36,906 nt of DNA from Flavobacteriaceae bacterium UBA5544 (lineage in GTDB: Bacteria; Bacteroidota; Bacteroidia; Flavobacteriales; Flavobacteriaceae): contig DINI01000014.1 in the NCBI GenBank assembly GCA_002426755.1, positions 41,919-78,824 of the forward strand. Reading direction: 5' to 3'. Positions 4,844 to 13,225 of the stretch are shown here, piece after piece; within the stretch, counting starts at the first letter, position 1; each line of letters starts with the position of its first letter. The position numbers and the translations under genes were made by a program. A model generated the notes under the pieces. It was not told where the DNA came from, ran no database searches, and saw only the letters and a list, made by a program, of their open reading frames with translations.

Positions 4844-7387
4844 TTAAAACGGATAGTTGATTCCAATATTAAAGACAGCCTTGCTCAAATTATAATCCTT
4901 GAACCATCGATTTCCCAAATCATAAGCAGGATTATAGGTTTTAAAGCCTACATCAAACCGAAGTACGAAAAAGCTAAAATCATAACGAAGCCCTATCCCT
5001 GTACCAAGTGCGATATCTCTCAAAGAGCTAAAACCATCAAAAGTTGCGGCTTCTTCTTGAGTGTCATCAAAAATGTTCCAAATATTTCCTGCATCAGCAA
5101 ATAAAGCGCCGTAAAAACTGCCGAAAATATTGAAGCGCTGTTCTGCACTAAAATGTAATTTGAAGTTGGCCTCGTTAAATTCGTTGATAGATTGAGAGCT
5201 TCCGGGACCAAGGTTGTACGCTGTCCAAGCTCTATTGTCATTAGGCCCGCCAGCGAAGAAGCTCTTTGAAAACGGTATGTTGGAAGAATTGCCATAAGGA
5301 ACAGCGATACCTGCATACGTGCGAATGGCAAATACATTTTTCCGACCCAAATCCCAATATTTTACATAATCAAATTCGCCTTTTGCATATTGTGAAAAGG
5401 CAACACCAAAAATTTCATAGCGATCATCACTGTTTTTTTGTACTCCTGTAATTTTTGAGACATTAGACAATAAATTCCCCGCAAGTTCCCCTCTAAATCG
5501 CAGGATTGAAAAGTCATTATCAAATAGATTTTCCCTTCTGCTTTTTATGTAATTAAAACTGGACGAAAATATAAGGTTGTCTTCTGTCAATCGATTTTTT
5601 CGCTCTGAAATGTTATTGACATTAATGAAATCGTCATCTTCAGGATTTAAGGATGTATTCTGAGAAAGAACGTCATTGATGAACATGGTTGTTTGGGCGG
5701 AATTGTTTGGATCCAAACTCCCGTTATTGTCAATATAACCAATGCTTCTTGCTATATCGTTCAATTGATTGAATGAATTTTGATAGACATTAAAATAATT
5801 GTCTGTATTCAGATTTTTTACATATTGTACGTTGAACAAATCGAGCGTGTTTGTAACCTTCCTTGATGGATACCAGTTATAACTTAAAATACCTGTAAAG
5901 GTCTGCTTGTCCAAACCTATATTTCGCTGGCTTGTTGCGGCAGCACTTATGCGGGTGCTTGGCGACATGAACTTTGGAATGACTTTTTCGGAATTTAATG
6001 GGAAAAATATTCTTGGAATGGTTAGTTTCATGTTGGCTCCAATCTCATTGATATCAAAAAACTGGTCTTTGGGAGTAGCATTGTCCTTTGAAGCTCCTAT
6101 GGAACCAATAGCGCCAATCTCAAAGATTTCTGCGCCTTTAAACACATTACGTATTAAAACGCCGGTACTGAATGAAAATCCAATTGTTTGTATGTTACTT
6201 GTAGCAACTTCGGTTGTGAAATTCAAGCCGAATTTTTTCTTCGGAATTAAATAGATGTTGGTCGTTAATGTGGTATCGGTTTCATTTTCTACATATTCAA
6301 TATTTGGATATTTGAAAATTTTCAATTCGCTTAAATACTTATATGTTCGCGTTCTGTCAAGATCCCTGAACAAATTTCCTTTAGAAATAAAAATGGCATC
6401 AGTTAATGCTTTTGGTCTGTATTTTAGTTTTCCATAACTGTAAATATTGTAGTTTTTGAATGTCAAGGTATCGGTAATTGCCGCATCCTTGTTCTCAAAT
6501 CTATCATCAGTAAAAATGTTGACTTCTTTTATTTTATAAACTTTAAATGGTCTTCTAGATACCGAATCTACATCACGGATCATTCTGTTTTGAATGATTA
6601 AGTCGGTATTCACTTTATAGTTAGTATCAACAGTGTCAATCACAAAGGAGATGTAATCTTGTCCAAAATGATAGTAACCGAGATTTCTTAATTGCTCTGA
6701 CAAGCGTGAGCGTTCTTCGCCAAAATTAGTGTCATCAAACTGCTGACCAGATTTTATTTTAGAACCATTTTTTAAATTTTGACGGTAAAGACTGTCAATA
6801 CTTGGAGTGGCAATTTTTGCATTGATGGAATCTAAAATATAAGGAGTTCCTGTTGTGACAAAATAATCTACTGTCGCTCTTTGGTCATCAGTTTTATTGA
6901 TAGTATAAGATGTTTTGGCATTGAACCAGCCTTTACTGAAATAATACTTTCTCAATAATGTATTAGACTTTTCAGCCTTATCTTCCTTAACAATAACAGG
7001 AGCTTCACCAGTTTCTTTCCACCAAGTGTTAATGTTCTTTTTGGCCTGTACAAGAGCTTCATACTGTTTAAGCGACAACAGTTTTTTCTGCCCTGTTCTG
7101 GGATGTTCCGGATTTCGATATTTGGCGTTGAGAATGGAATCGATATTGGGACGGGCAAGATTGTACAAGTGCAAACGCAATGGGAATCCCAGCAAAGTTC
7201 CATTTGTTTTTTGATAGATTAAATTGTTTACAATCTCTGTATTGTTCTTTTTGTCATTCACATAAACGGTGTTTTTGGTCAACAGATGCTCATCTTCTTT
7301 TACACGTTTTATCGCATTACAGGATGTGAAAAGAACGATAATTAGCGTAATTAATGATATTTTTGTGAGAGCGTGTTTCAACACCAA
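4844..7387 (-). CDS. tamL: TamL-type Omp85 lipoprotein (BamA/TamA family outer membrane protein)
   Basis: Omp85 proteins insert or translocate proteins at the outer membrane. The Bacteroidota TamL form is a TamA relative with a lipid anchor. This 847-residue product begins with a type II signal peptide (hydrophobic stretch then LFTSC, Cys23 lipidated). Residues about 25-400 contain POTRA-like segments, for example GYYHFGQDYISFVIDT and the later KVYKIKEVNIFTDD. The C-terminal half is a beta barrel with alternating hydrophobic strands, RFRGELAGNLL, FFAGGPNDNRAWTAYNLGPG (the conserved Omp85 loop 6 region contains a related R-W/Y motif), GTGIGLRYDF, and a terminal Phe typical of outer membrane barrels. 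No tamB gene is adjacent in this window. It is divergent from an RNA methyltransferase gene. The call as TamL and not BamA rests on the lipobox. Confidence 0.85.
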   Translation of the reverse strand: MVLKHALTKISLITLIIVLFTSCNAIKRVKEDEHLLTKNTVYVNDKKNNTEIVNNLIYQKTNGTLLGFPLRLHLYNLARPNIDSILNAKYRNPEHPRTGQKKLLSLKQYEALVQAKKNINTWWKETGEAPVIVKEDKAEKSNTLLRKYYFSKGWFNAKTSYTINKTDDQRATVDYFVTTGTPYILDSINAKIATPSIDSLYRQNLKNGSKIKSGQQFDDTNFGEERSRLSEQLRNLGYYHFGQDYISFVIDTVDTNYKVNTDLIIQNRMIRDVDSVSRRPFKVYKIKEVNIFTDDRFENKDAAITDTLTFKNYNIYSYGKLKYRPKALTDAIFISKGNLFRDLDRTRTYKYLSELKIFKYPNIEYVENETDTTLTTNIYLIPKKKFGLNFTTEVATSNIQTIGFSFSTGVLIRNVFKGAEIFEIGAIGSIGASKDNATPKDQFFDINEIGANMKLTIPRIFFPLNSEKVIPKFMSPSTRISAAATSQRNIGLDKQTFTGILSYNWYPSRKVTNTLDLFNVQYVKNLNTDNYFNVYQNSFNQLNDIARSIGYIDNNGSLDPNNSAQTTMFINDVLSQNTSLNPEDDDFINVNNISERKNRLTEDNLIFSSSFNYIKSRRENLFDNDFSILRFRGELAGNLLSNVSKITGVQKNSDDRYEIFGVAFSQYAKGEFDYVKYWDLGRKNVFAIRTYAGIAVPYGNSSNIPFSKSFFAGGPNDNRAWTAYNLGPGSSQSINEFNEANFKLHFSAEQRFNIFGSFYGALFADAGNIWNIFDDTQEEAATFDGFSSLRDIALGTGIGLRYDFSFFVLRFDVGFKTYNPAYDLGNRWFKDYNLSKAVFNIGINYPF

Positions 7388-7410
7388 TTGGATTATTGTT
7401 TAAATGATTT

Positions 7411-7418
7411 CAAATTTA
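7411..7418 (-). promoter_or_regulatory. Candidate -7 promoter box for tamL
   Basis: The minus strand reads TAAATTTG (TAnnTTTG consensus) 23 nt before the tamL ATG. A TTTG lies upstream, but at a 25-nt spacing, which is longer than usual. Confidence 0.4.
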
Positions 7419-7507
7419 CAGTTTTAGGATTGTTATTGCTAAACAAAAATTAGTCCAAAAAAATGTCTTAATTTAATTGATGACGTAACAAATGTAAATA
7501 CATTTTG

Positions 7508-8242
7508 ATGCTTACAAAGAACCAAATAAAATTAATTGCAAGCCTGTCCCAAAAAAAATTCAGAAACCAACATCGGTTATTTGTTGTTGAAGGGAAAAAA
7601 GGAGTAGAGGAGTTTTTGAATTCTACATTTGAGTTGCATCATTTATTTTCAATTTCAGACGATTTTAATATTGAAAACAATCAATTCTCATTAATAAAAG
7701 AAGCTGAATTAAAAAAAATTAGCAGCTTAACAACACCAAATGTTGCGTTGGCTATTTTTAAAATACCAAAAATAGGAACGTTTGACCATTCCAAACTCAT
7801 TTTGGCACTAGATGATGTTCGTGACCCTGGCAATTTGGGGACCATCATTAGATTATGTGATTGGTTTGGGATTGAGCATTTGGTTTGTAGCGAGGCAACG
7901 GTAGATTGTTACAATCCTAAAGTTGTCCAGGCCACCATGGGTTCTTTAACAAGGGTTAGTGTCCATTATCTCGATTTGGAAACATTTTTAGAAACTGCAA
8001 CAGTTCCAAAATTTGGAGCTTTTATGGACGGTTCCAACATTTACAATCATATTTTGCCAACAAACGGCGTTTTGGTCATGGGCAATGAAGCCAATGGCAT
8101 TTCGCCCAAAATTGAAGCGTTGATTGACAAAAAAATAAGCATTCCACGTTTTGGAAATCTTCAGAATACAGAAAGCTTGAATGTAGCGACTGCAACTGCT
8201 ATTTTGTTAAGTGAGTTTAGCCGTAGAACTATTGAAATGTAA
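7508..8242 (+). CDS. SpoU/TrmH family RNA 2'-O-methyltransferase
   Basis: A SPOUT-class enzyme that methylates a ribose in rRNA or tRNA using S-adenosylmethionine. Of its 244 residues, the first about 90 form a substrate-binding domain (RNQHRLFVVEGKKGVEEFL is typical). The catalytic knot domain follows with the three motifs: DDVRDPGNLGTIIRLCDWFG (motif 1), LVMGNEANGIS (motif 2) and FGNLQNTESLNVATATAILL (motif 3, with the Asn-Ser-Leu-Asn core changed to ESLN with the same spacing). The ATG at 7508 is preferred over the TTG one codon earlier. The exact RNA target cannot be told. Its 3' end overlaps porT by 14 nt in convergent orientation. Confidence 0.9.
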   Translation: MLTKNQIKLIASLSQKKFRNQHRLFVVEGKKGVEEFLNSTFELHHLFSISDDFNIENNQFSLIKEAELKKISSLTTPNVALAIFKIPKIGTFDHSKLILALDDVRDPGNLGTIIRLCDWFGIEHLVCSEATVDCYNPKVVQATMGSLTRVSVHYLDLETFLETATVPKFGAFMDGSNIYNHILPTNGVLVMGNEANGISPKIEALIDKKISIPRFGNLQNTESLNVATATAILLSEFSRRTIEM

Positions 8243-8957
8243 AATTGATGAACACGCCACGTGTCTTCATTGACGTGACGTTAGAAGTCCAAGGGCTGTT
8301 GGGATCTACGTCTCTAACAATCTCATCATTTAAGGCAAACACACCACGAATGGACGGTGTGAACTTAAAATAGAAGAGGTAAAAATCAATGCCAAATCCA
8401 AGTTCGTAAAACACCATGTTCTTTTTGGTTCGGAATTGTCCAGCACTGTTATCATCGGGGTTTTCTTCATTACTCGATAGATTCAAAGCTGTTGAAAATC
8501 CGCCAATAATAAATGGTTTAAAATTATTGACTCGTTTTGTGGAAATTTTCAAAAGCAAAGGCAAATGAATGTATGTAGACTTTACTTCCCTTAACAAATC
8601 GGCATCGGTAAATTCCGTTCCAACAAAGGCAATGGAGTCAAATTTGAGGTTTCGTTGAGTAATGTAAAGCCCTGGTTCAAAACGCAAGTTGAAATAATCG
8701 TTGATTCTTAAATCTCCAACCAATCCAACATTGAATCCAATATTATCCTCAACTAAAATGTCGGGTAAATCCTCTTCATATTCGAACTTGAAATCATAAC
8801 TATTCAAACCAAAAAAATAGCCCCAACTTAAGAGGTTTTTATCCGTTGTACCTTTCCCACCATTGGCATCGTTAAGGATTTTTTCTTTAGAAAACCATTG
8901 AGCGGATGCCGTTTGGCTTAAAAAAACGAATAGTAATAGGACACTTATTTTTTTCAT
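8229..8957 (-). CDS. porT: PorT/SprT, type IX secretion outer membrane beta-barrel protein
   Basis: PorT is a beta-barrel protein needed for type IX secretion and, in gliding species (as SprT), for gliding. The 242-residue product has a type I signal peptide (MKKISVLLLFVFLSQTASAQ, cleavage after ASA) and then short alternating beta strands: FGLNSYDFKFEY, GFNVGLVGDLRINDYFNLRFEPGLY, STYIHLPLLLKIS, FELGFGIDFYLFYFKFTPSIRGVF-like segments and a C-terminal INFTFQ. The length matches PorT (about 240). The location 3 nt downstream of ubiE on the same strand is, from memory, the usual flavobacterial arrangement. The main alternative is a generic porin-family protein, but order and size favour PorT. 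Confidence 0.8.
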   Translation of the reverse strand: MKKISVLLLFVFLSQTASAQWFSKEKILNDANGGKGTTDKNLLSWGYFFGLNSYDFKFEYEEDLPDILVEDNIGFNVGLVGDLRINDYFNLRFEPGLYITQRNLKFDSIAFVGTEFTDADLLREVKSTYIHLPLLLKISTKRVNNFKPFIIGGFSTALNLSSNEENPDDNSAGQFRTKKNMVFYELGFGIDFYLFYFKFTPSIRGVFALNDEIVRDVDPNSPWTSNVTSMKTRGVFINFTFQ

Positions 8958-8960
8958 AAA

Positions 8961-9689
8961 TTATTTAGATGCGTTATAAATCGTTGCCACACCAAAGGTT
9001 TGAGGCAAGTCTTTGACACTAATAAACCCAATTTGTCTTAAAATATTGTTCAAAGCTTCTCCATATGGAAATTTTGATGCCGATTCACACAAGTACGAAT
9101 AAGCGGATTGGTCTTTTGAGAAAACTTTGCCAATGATTGGTAAAATATATTTGGTATAAAACGAATAACCTTGTTTGTAAACAGTTTTTGTTGGGACCGA
9201 AGTTTCTAAAATCACGAAAATGCCTTTTGGTTTTAGAACTCTATAAATTTCGGCAAGACCTTTTTCTAGATTTTCAAAATTCCGAACGCCAAAGGCTACC
9301 GTAATGGCATCAAATGTATTGTCATCAAAAGGAAGATTTTCTGAATCCCCAACCATCATCCTTATTTTTAAATCCAAATGTTTTTCGGTAATTTTTTTCC
9401 GTCCCACTTCCAACATTCCTTCGCTAATATCCAAACCAATAATTTCTTCTGCACTTGTTTTTGAAAGGCTAATGGCCAAATCACCTGTTCCTGTTGCAAT
9501 GTCCAAAATGTTTTGAGGTTGATGCTGTGCTACGATATCCACTACTTTTTTTCGCCACTTAACATCGATACCAAATGAAATGACCCTATTGAGGCCATCG
9601 TATTCTTTCGAAATTGTATCAAACATTTTAGTGACCTGTTGTTTTTTGTTTAGATCACTATCCTTGTAAGGGGTTACTTTTTCGGACAT
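8961..9689 (-). CDS. ubiE: Demethylmenaquinone methyltransferase (UbiE/MenG)
   Basis: It methylates demethylmenaquinone to menaquinone, the last step in making the respiratory quinone of these bacteria. The 242-residue protein has the family signatures YDGLNRVISFGIDVKWR (residues about 30-46), the SAM-binding motif NILDIATGTGD (60-70), VAFGVRNFENLEKGL and LPQTFGVATIY at the end. The start at 9689 gives the normal N-terminus. A promoter with -33 and -7 elements is visible just upstream, and porT follows after 3 nt, so the two are co-transcribed. Menaquinone made by this enzyme would be the electron acceptor of the Nqr complex encoded later in the window. Confidence 0.95.
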   Translation of the reverse strand: MSEKVTPYKDSDLNKKQQVTKMFDTISKEYDGLNRVISFGIDVKWRKKVVDIVAQHQPQNILDIATGTGDLAISLSKTSAEEIIGLDISEGMLEVGRKKITEKHLDLKIRMMVGDSENLPFDDNTFDAITVAFGVRNFENLEKGLAEIYRVLKPKGIFVILETSVPTKTVYKQGYSFYTKYILPIIGKVFSKDQSAYSYLCESASKFPYGEALNNILRQIGFISVKDLPQTFGVATIYNASK

Positions 9690-9704
9690 TCGTTAAATTT
9701 TTGA

Positions 9705-9734
9705 CAAAGATAGAATAAAGGATTAGTTTTCAAA
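9705..9734 (-). promoter_or_regulatory. Promoter for ubiE-porT
   Basis: On the minus strand TTTG (9731-9734) is followed after 18 nt by TATCTTTG (9705-9712), a good fit to the Bacteroidota consensus TTTG-N(about 19)-TAnnTTTG, 15 nt before the ubiE ATG, so the leader would be very short. Confidence 0.55.
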
Positions 9735-9851
9735 TCATAGGAGAGATAAAAGAAACAAGGCATATTTTAGGTAGTTGAAACCCATCCAATCTTGGATGTT
9801 GAAACTTTGTTCTTTTTAATGCTGATTTCCAACGCTCTTTCAAAATTATAT

Positions 9852-9859
9852 TATATTTG
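9852..9859 (+). promoter_or_regulatory. Candidate -7 promoter box for trkAH
   Basis: TATATTTG matches TAnnTTTG, 23 nt before the trkA ATG. No clear -33 element. Confidence 0.4.
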
Positions 9860-9882
9860 TCTGTTATTGAATTCCCATATAA

Positions 9883-11232
9883 ATGAAAATAATCATTGCA
9901 GGAGCTGGTGAGGTCGGATTCCATTTAGCCAAATTACTATCTTTCGAATCGCAGGAAATTACTTTGCTTGACACAAAAAAGGAAAGCCTTGTATACGCCA
10001 TAGACCATCTTGATATCAGGGTCATCAAAGGAGATGCAACATCTATAGCAGTTCTTAATGATGCTAAAATCGAATCTTCCGATTTGTTCATTGCAGTAAC
10101 GTCTTCCGAAACCACAAACATCACTGCTTGTGTTTTGGCAAAACAACTTGGTGCAAGACGTACCATTGCAAGGATTTCCAATACTGAATTTATTGAGCAT
10201 AAAGATATTGTAGGGTTTTCTAAATTTGGAATTGACGAACTGATTTCTCCTGAATCCTTGGCAGCTTCAGAGATAGAATTATTGTTGAATCAGTATGGTT
10301 TTAACGATAGTTACGAATTTGAAGAAGGTGCTTTGACAATGTTAAGTTTGCGTCTGTCAAGAACTGCCACTTTTGTTGAAAAAACCGTAAAAGAAGCTGC
10401 AAAAAGTTTTCCCGAACTACACTTTGTGCCAATAGCCATACAGCGATTTGGGACACAATACACGATCATTCCGAGAGGCGATACACAGTTTAAAGAAGGT
10501 GATAAAGTCGTTTTTATAACGTCAAAAGGAGGTGATGAAGAATTGTTTGAACTGTCTGGGAGAGTGAAGCTTGATATCAGAAATATCATGATTCTTGGTG
10601 GCAGCAAAATCGGCTTAAAAACTGCAAAGGATTTATGCCAAAGCAAATTCAAAGTGAAACTTGTGGAAAGCAATAAAGAAATCGCTTTTGAATTGGCCGA
10701 CGAATTGCCAAATGCCTTGGTCATCAATGGTGATGGTCGGAACGCAGAATTATTGGAAGAAGAAAATATCAGCAATATGGACGCTTTTATTGCCGTGACC
10801 GGGAATTCAGAAACCAATATCATGTCTTGTTTAGTGGCAAAATCCAAAGGTGTCAAAAAAACGATTGCCTTGGTTGAGAACATGGATTATTATCAACTAT
10901 CACAATCCATTGGAATTGATACACTCATCAATAAAAAATTATTGGCCGCAAACAATATCTTTAGATATATAAGAAAAGGCGAGGTGGTCGCGATGACCAA
11001 ATTAAACAACATGAATGCTGAATTGTTGGAATTTGAGGTAAAACCTAAATCGAAAATCACGAATAAACAGATTAGAGATTTAGACTTTCCGCGTTCTGCC
11101 ATTATCGGGGGTGTCATCAGAAATGGAAATGGGATGATACCACTGGGAAGTTTTAAAATTGAAGCAGGCGATAGGGTCGTGGTATGTTGTTTGCCAAGGT
11201 CGATTACCGAAGTCGAAAAGTTTTTCTTTTAG
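9883..11232 (+). CDS. trkA: Trk system potassium uptake regulator TrkA
   Basis: TrkA is the peripheral gating subunit that binds nucleotides and controls the TrkH channel at the inner membrane. The 449-residue protein has the usual duplicated layout: RCK-N domain 1 with the Rossmann motif GAGEVG at residues 7-12 and an acidic residue at the end of strand 2 (LLDTKKE), a TrkA-C domain, then RCK-N domain 2 with GGSKIG at 239-244 and again KLVESNKE, and a second TrkA-C domain ending IEAGDRVVVCCL. The trkH gene starts 3 nt after its stop, so they form an operon. Length and order match known TrkA proteins. Confidence 0.95.
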   Translation: MKIIIAGAGEVGFHLAKLLSFESQEITLLDTKKESLVYAIDHLDIRVIKGDATSIAVLNDAKIESSDLFIAVTSSETTNITACVLAKQLGARRTIARISNTEFIEHKDIVGFSKFGIDELISPESLAASEIELLLNQYGFNDSYEFEEGALTMLSLRLSRTATFVEKTVKEAAKSFPELHFVPIAIQRFGTQYTIIPRGDTQFKEGDKVVFITSKGGDEELFELSGRVKLDIRNIMILGGSKIGLKTAKDLCQSKFKVKLVESNKEIAFELADELPNALVINGDGRNAELLEEENISNMDAFIAVTGNSETNIMSCLVAKSKGVKKTIALVENMDYYQLSQSIGIDTLINKKLLAANNIFRYIRKGEVVAMTKLNNMNAELLEFEVKPKSKITNKQIRDLDFPRSAIIGGVIRNGNGMIPLGSFKIEAGDRVVVCCLPRSITEVEKFFF

Positions 11233-11235
11233 AAG

Positions 11236-12732
11236 ATGGCGAAATTCAACTATAAAATCATTTTTCATTTTTTTGGATTATTACTGCTGTTCAATGGCGG
11301 ATTTATGCTTGTGTCGGCCTTAATAAGCCTTATTTATGAGGACGGCGTGACTTTAGAATTATTTACATCTGGGATCGCCGTACTGATTATTGGAGTCATT
11401 TTAATGTTGCTCACTAAAAAGCACAGCAAGGTAATGAACAAACGAGAAGGTTACATTGTAGTGACTTTTGGTTGGATTGTCATGGCTGCATCTGGAGCCA
11501 TTCCTTATATGGTGACGAATGCAATTCCAAGCTTTACAAGTGCCTTTTTTGAAACGATGTCTGGCTACACAACTACTGGAGCTACGATTTTAAACGACAT
11601 AGAGATTGTTCCAAATGGTGTTCTTTTTTGGAGGAGCACCACACATTGGATTGGGGGTATGGGGATTATCGTACTCGCAATTGCCATCTTGCCATTGCTG
11701 GGAATAGGAGGTATGCAATTGTTCGCTGCTGAAGCTCCCGGCCCAAGTGCTGATAAATTGCATCCCAGAATAACCGATACCGCCAAACGTCTTTGGTACA
11801 TTTATTTAGGTTATACTGTTGCCGAAACAATTTTATTAAAAGTCGCAGGGATGTCCTTTTTTGATGCCATTAACCATTCCATGAGTACATTGTCGACGGG
11901 AGGTTTTTCAACTAAAAATGCCAGTGTGGCTTATTGGAATGACCAACCAATTATACAATATATCATTATAGTTTTCATGTTTTTGGCTGGTACCAATTTT
12001 GTTTTGAGTTATTATGCGTTTAAGGGGAAAATTCAGAAGGCTTTGGGAGATGAAGAATTGCGCTGGTATTTTAGATTTATAGCCACATTTACAATCATTG
12101 TAGCGATCATTGTTTATTTTAGGGCTGATTTTGCTGTTTCTACGATCGAGCATCCGCAGGTTTGGGGAAAACTCGAAGCTTCTTTCAGACATGGATTGTT
12201 TCAGGTATTGACGGTCATTACAACTACTGGTTTTATTTCGGCAGATTATACCTTATGGACGCCATTTTTGGTCGTCTTTTTCTTTGGGATTATGTTTCTT
12301 GGTGGTTCCGCGGGAAGTACTTCTGGTGGTGTGAAAGTGATGAGGCACCTTATCTTGATTAAGAACGGGTTTTTGGAATTTAAGCGTGCACTGCATCCTA
12401 ATGCCATTTTGCCGGTTCGTTATAATACAAAAGCCATTTCGGGTGAGATTGTATTTAATATTCTTGGTTTTTTTATTTTGTACATGCTATCCTTTATTGT
12501 TGGGGCATTGGTCTTTTCCATGTTTGAAATAGATTTTGAATCAGCAGTCGGGCTTTCGGCTTCTAGTTTGGGAAATATTGGCCCCGCTTTGGGTAATTTT
12601 GGTCCAGTCAATAATTATGCTGCGTTGCCGCCTTTGGCACAATGGTGGTCTTCTTTCTTGATGCTGATAGGGCGTTTGGAGTTGTTTACAGTTCTGATTT
12701 TGTTGACTCCTTTCTTTTGGAGAAATAGATAA
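11236..12732 (+). CDS. trkH: Trk potassium uptake channel subunit TrkH
   Basis: TrkH is the ion-conducting inner membrane subunit. The 498-residue protein is very hydrophobic with about 10-12 membrane spans and four selectivity-filter-like loops: GYTTTGATIL, LSTGGFSTKN, TTTGFISADY and SLGNIGPALG. The intramembrane loop segment GGSAGSTSGGVKVMR in the third repeat is typical of TrkH. It lies directly behind trkA with a 3-nt gap. No terminator is visible after its stop. Confidence 0.95.
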   Translation: MAKFNYKIIFHFFGLLLLFNGGFMLVSALISLIYEDGVTLELFTSGIAVLIIGVILMLLTKKHSKVMNKREGYIVVTFGWIVMAASGAIPYMVTNAIPSFTSAFFETMSGYTTTGATILNDIEIVPNGVLFWRSTTHWIGGMGIIVLAIAILPLLGIGGMQLFAAEAPGPSADKLHPRITDTAKRLWYIYLGYTVAETILLKVAGMSFFDAINHSMSTLSTGGFSTKNASVAYWNDQPIIQYIIIVFMFLAGTNFVLSYYAFKGKIQKALGDEELRWYFRFIATFTIIVAIIVYFRADFAVSTIEHPQVWGKLEASFRHGLFQVLTVITTTGFISADYTLWTPFLVVFFFGIMFLGGSAGSTSGGVKVMRHLILIKNGFLEFKRALHPNAILPVRYNTKAISGEIVFNILGFFILYMLSFIVGALVFSMFEIDFESAVGLSASSLGNIGPALGNFGPVNNYAALPPLAQWWSSFLMLIGRLELFTVLILLTPFFWRNR

Positions 12733-12922
12733 TTGTAACATTTTCTACAAATCATCTACTTATAATTAAAGCAGCTTTTTACAGGACATTTAACTGATAG
12801 TTCTTGAGCTAAACTCAAAATTTATCTTTTACTTTTTTAGAGTACTGATTTTCGATATATTAATATTGAATAGCCATTACTTATCTTAAAAATAAATATT
12901 TCATATCTAAAATTTAGAAAAC

Positions 12923-13189
12923 ATGGGGTTTGGTGGTTCTGCTGCGGCAATGATAGCTTCGATAAAAAATAACAATCTAATTCGAAAAAAACGAACTCAT
13001 TTTGATAAAGACAGCCTTGGAGGTTATGGCAATGGAGAAAAAGTTGAATTCAACTTTCCGGAAGTAACTCCAGAAATACTACGAAATATTCGAGACCGTT
13101 TGCAAAAGGAGAGAAGGGAACTGCTTCTAAAACGAGGAATTCTGTTTTTCGTAATTACAATAGTTCTAATACTAATCGTAATATTCTGA
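12923..13189 (+). CDS. Small conserved-type membrane protein of unknown function
   Basis: I cannot name a function for this 88-residue protein. The N-terminus is small and glycine-rich (MGFGGSAAAMIASIKNNN), the middle is basic and polar, residues about 45-65 look helical (TPEILRNIRDRLQKERREL), and residues about 70-88 form one C-terminal transmembrane helix, so the bulk probably faces the cytoplasm as a tail-anchored protein. The AT-rich 190-bp gap after trkH separates it from that operon. A perfect 26-bp palindromic terminator follows its stop codon, which supports it being a real transcription unit. Confidence 0.65.
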   Translation: MGFGGSAAAMIASIKNNNLIRKKRTHFDKDSLGGYGNGEKVEFNFPEVTPEILRNIRDRLQKERRELLLKRGILFFVITIVLILIVIF

Positions 13190-13194
13190 TATTA

Positions 13195-13220
13195 AAAAGC
13201 CACTAAATTTAGTGGCTTTT
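13195..13220. terminator. Bidirectional terminator, perfect 26-bp palindrome
   Basis: AAAAGCCACTAAA is followed directly by TTTAGTGGCTTTT, an exact 13-bp inverted repeat with A-run and T-run edges. It lies 5 nt after the small membrane protein gene (plus) and 5 nt after the aminotransferase gene (minus), and should end both transcripts. Confidence 0.9.
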
Positions 13221-13225
13221 CTATG

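Noticed and set aside
9730..9924. Short minus-strand frame between ubiE and trkA
   Set aside because: It overlaps the trkA start and the ubiE promoter and has no protein-like features.
12733..12922. Possible RNA gene in the gap after trkH
   Set aside because: The gap is very AT-rich, with no cloverleaf, strong hairpin or terminator of its own.
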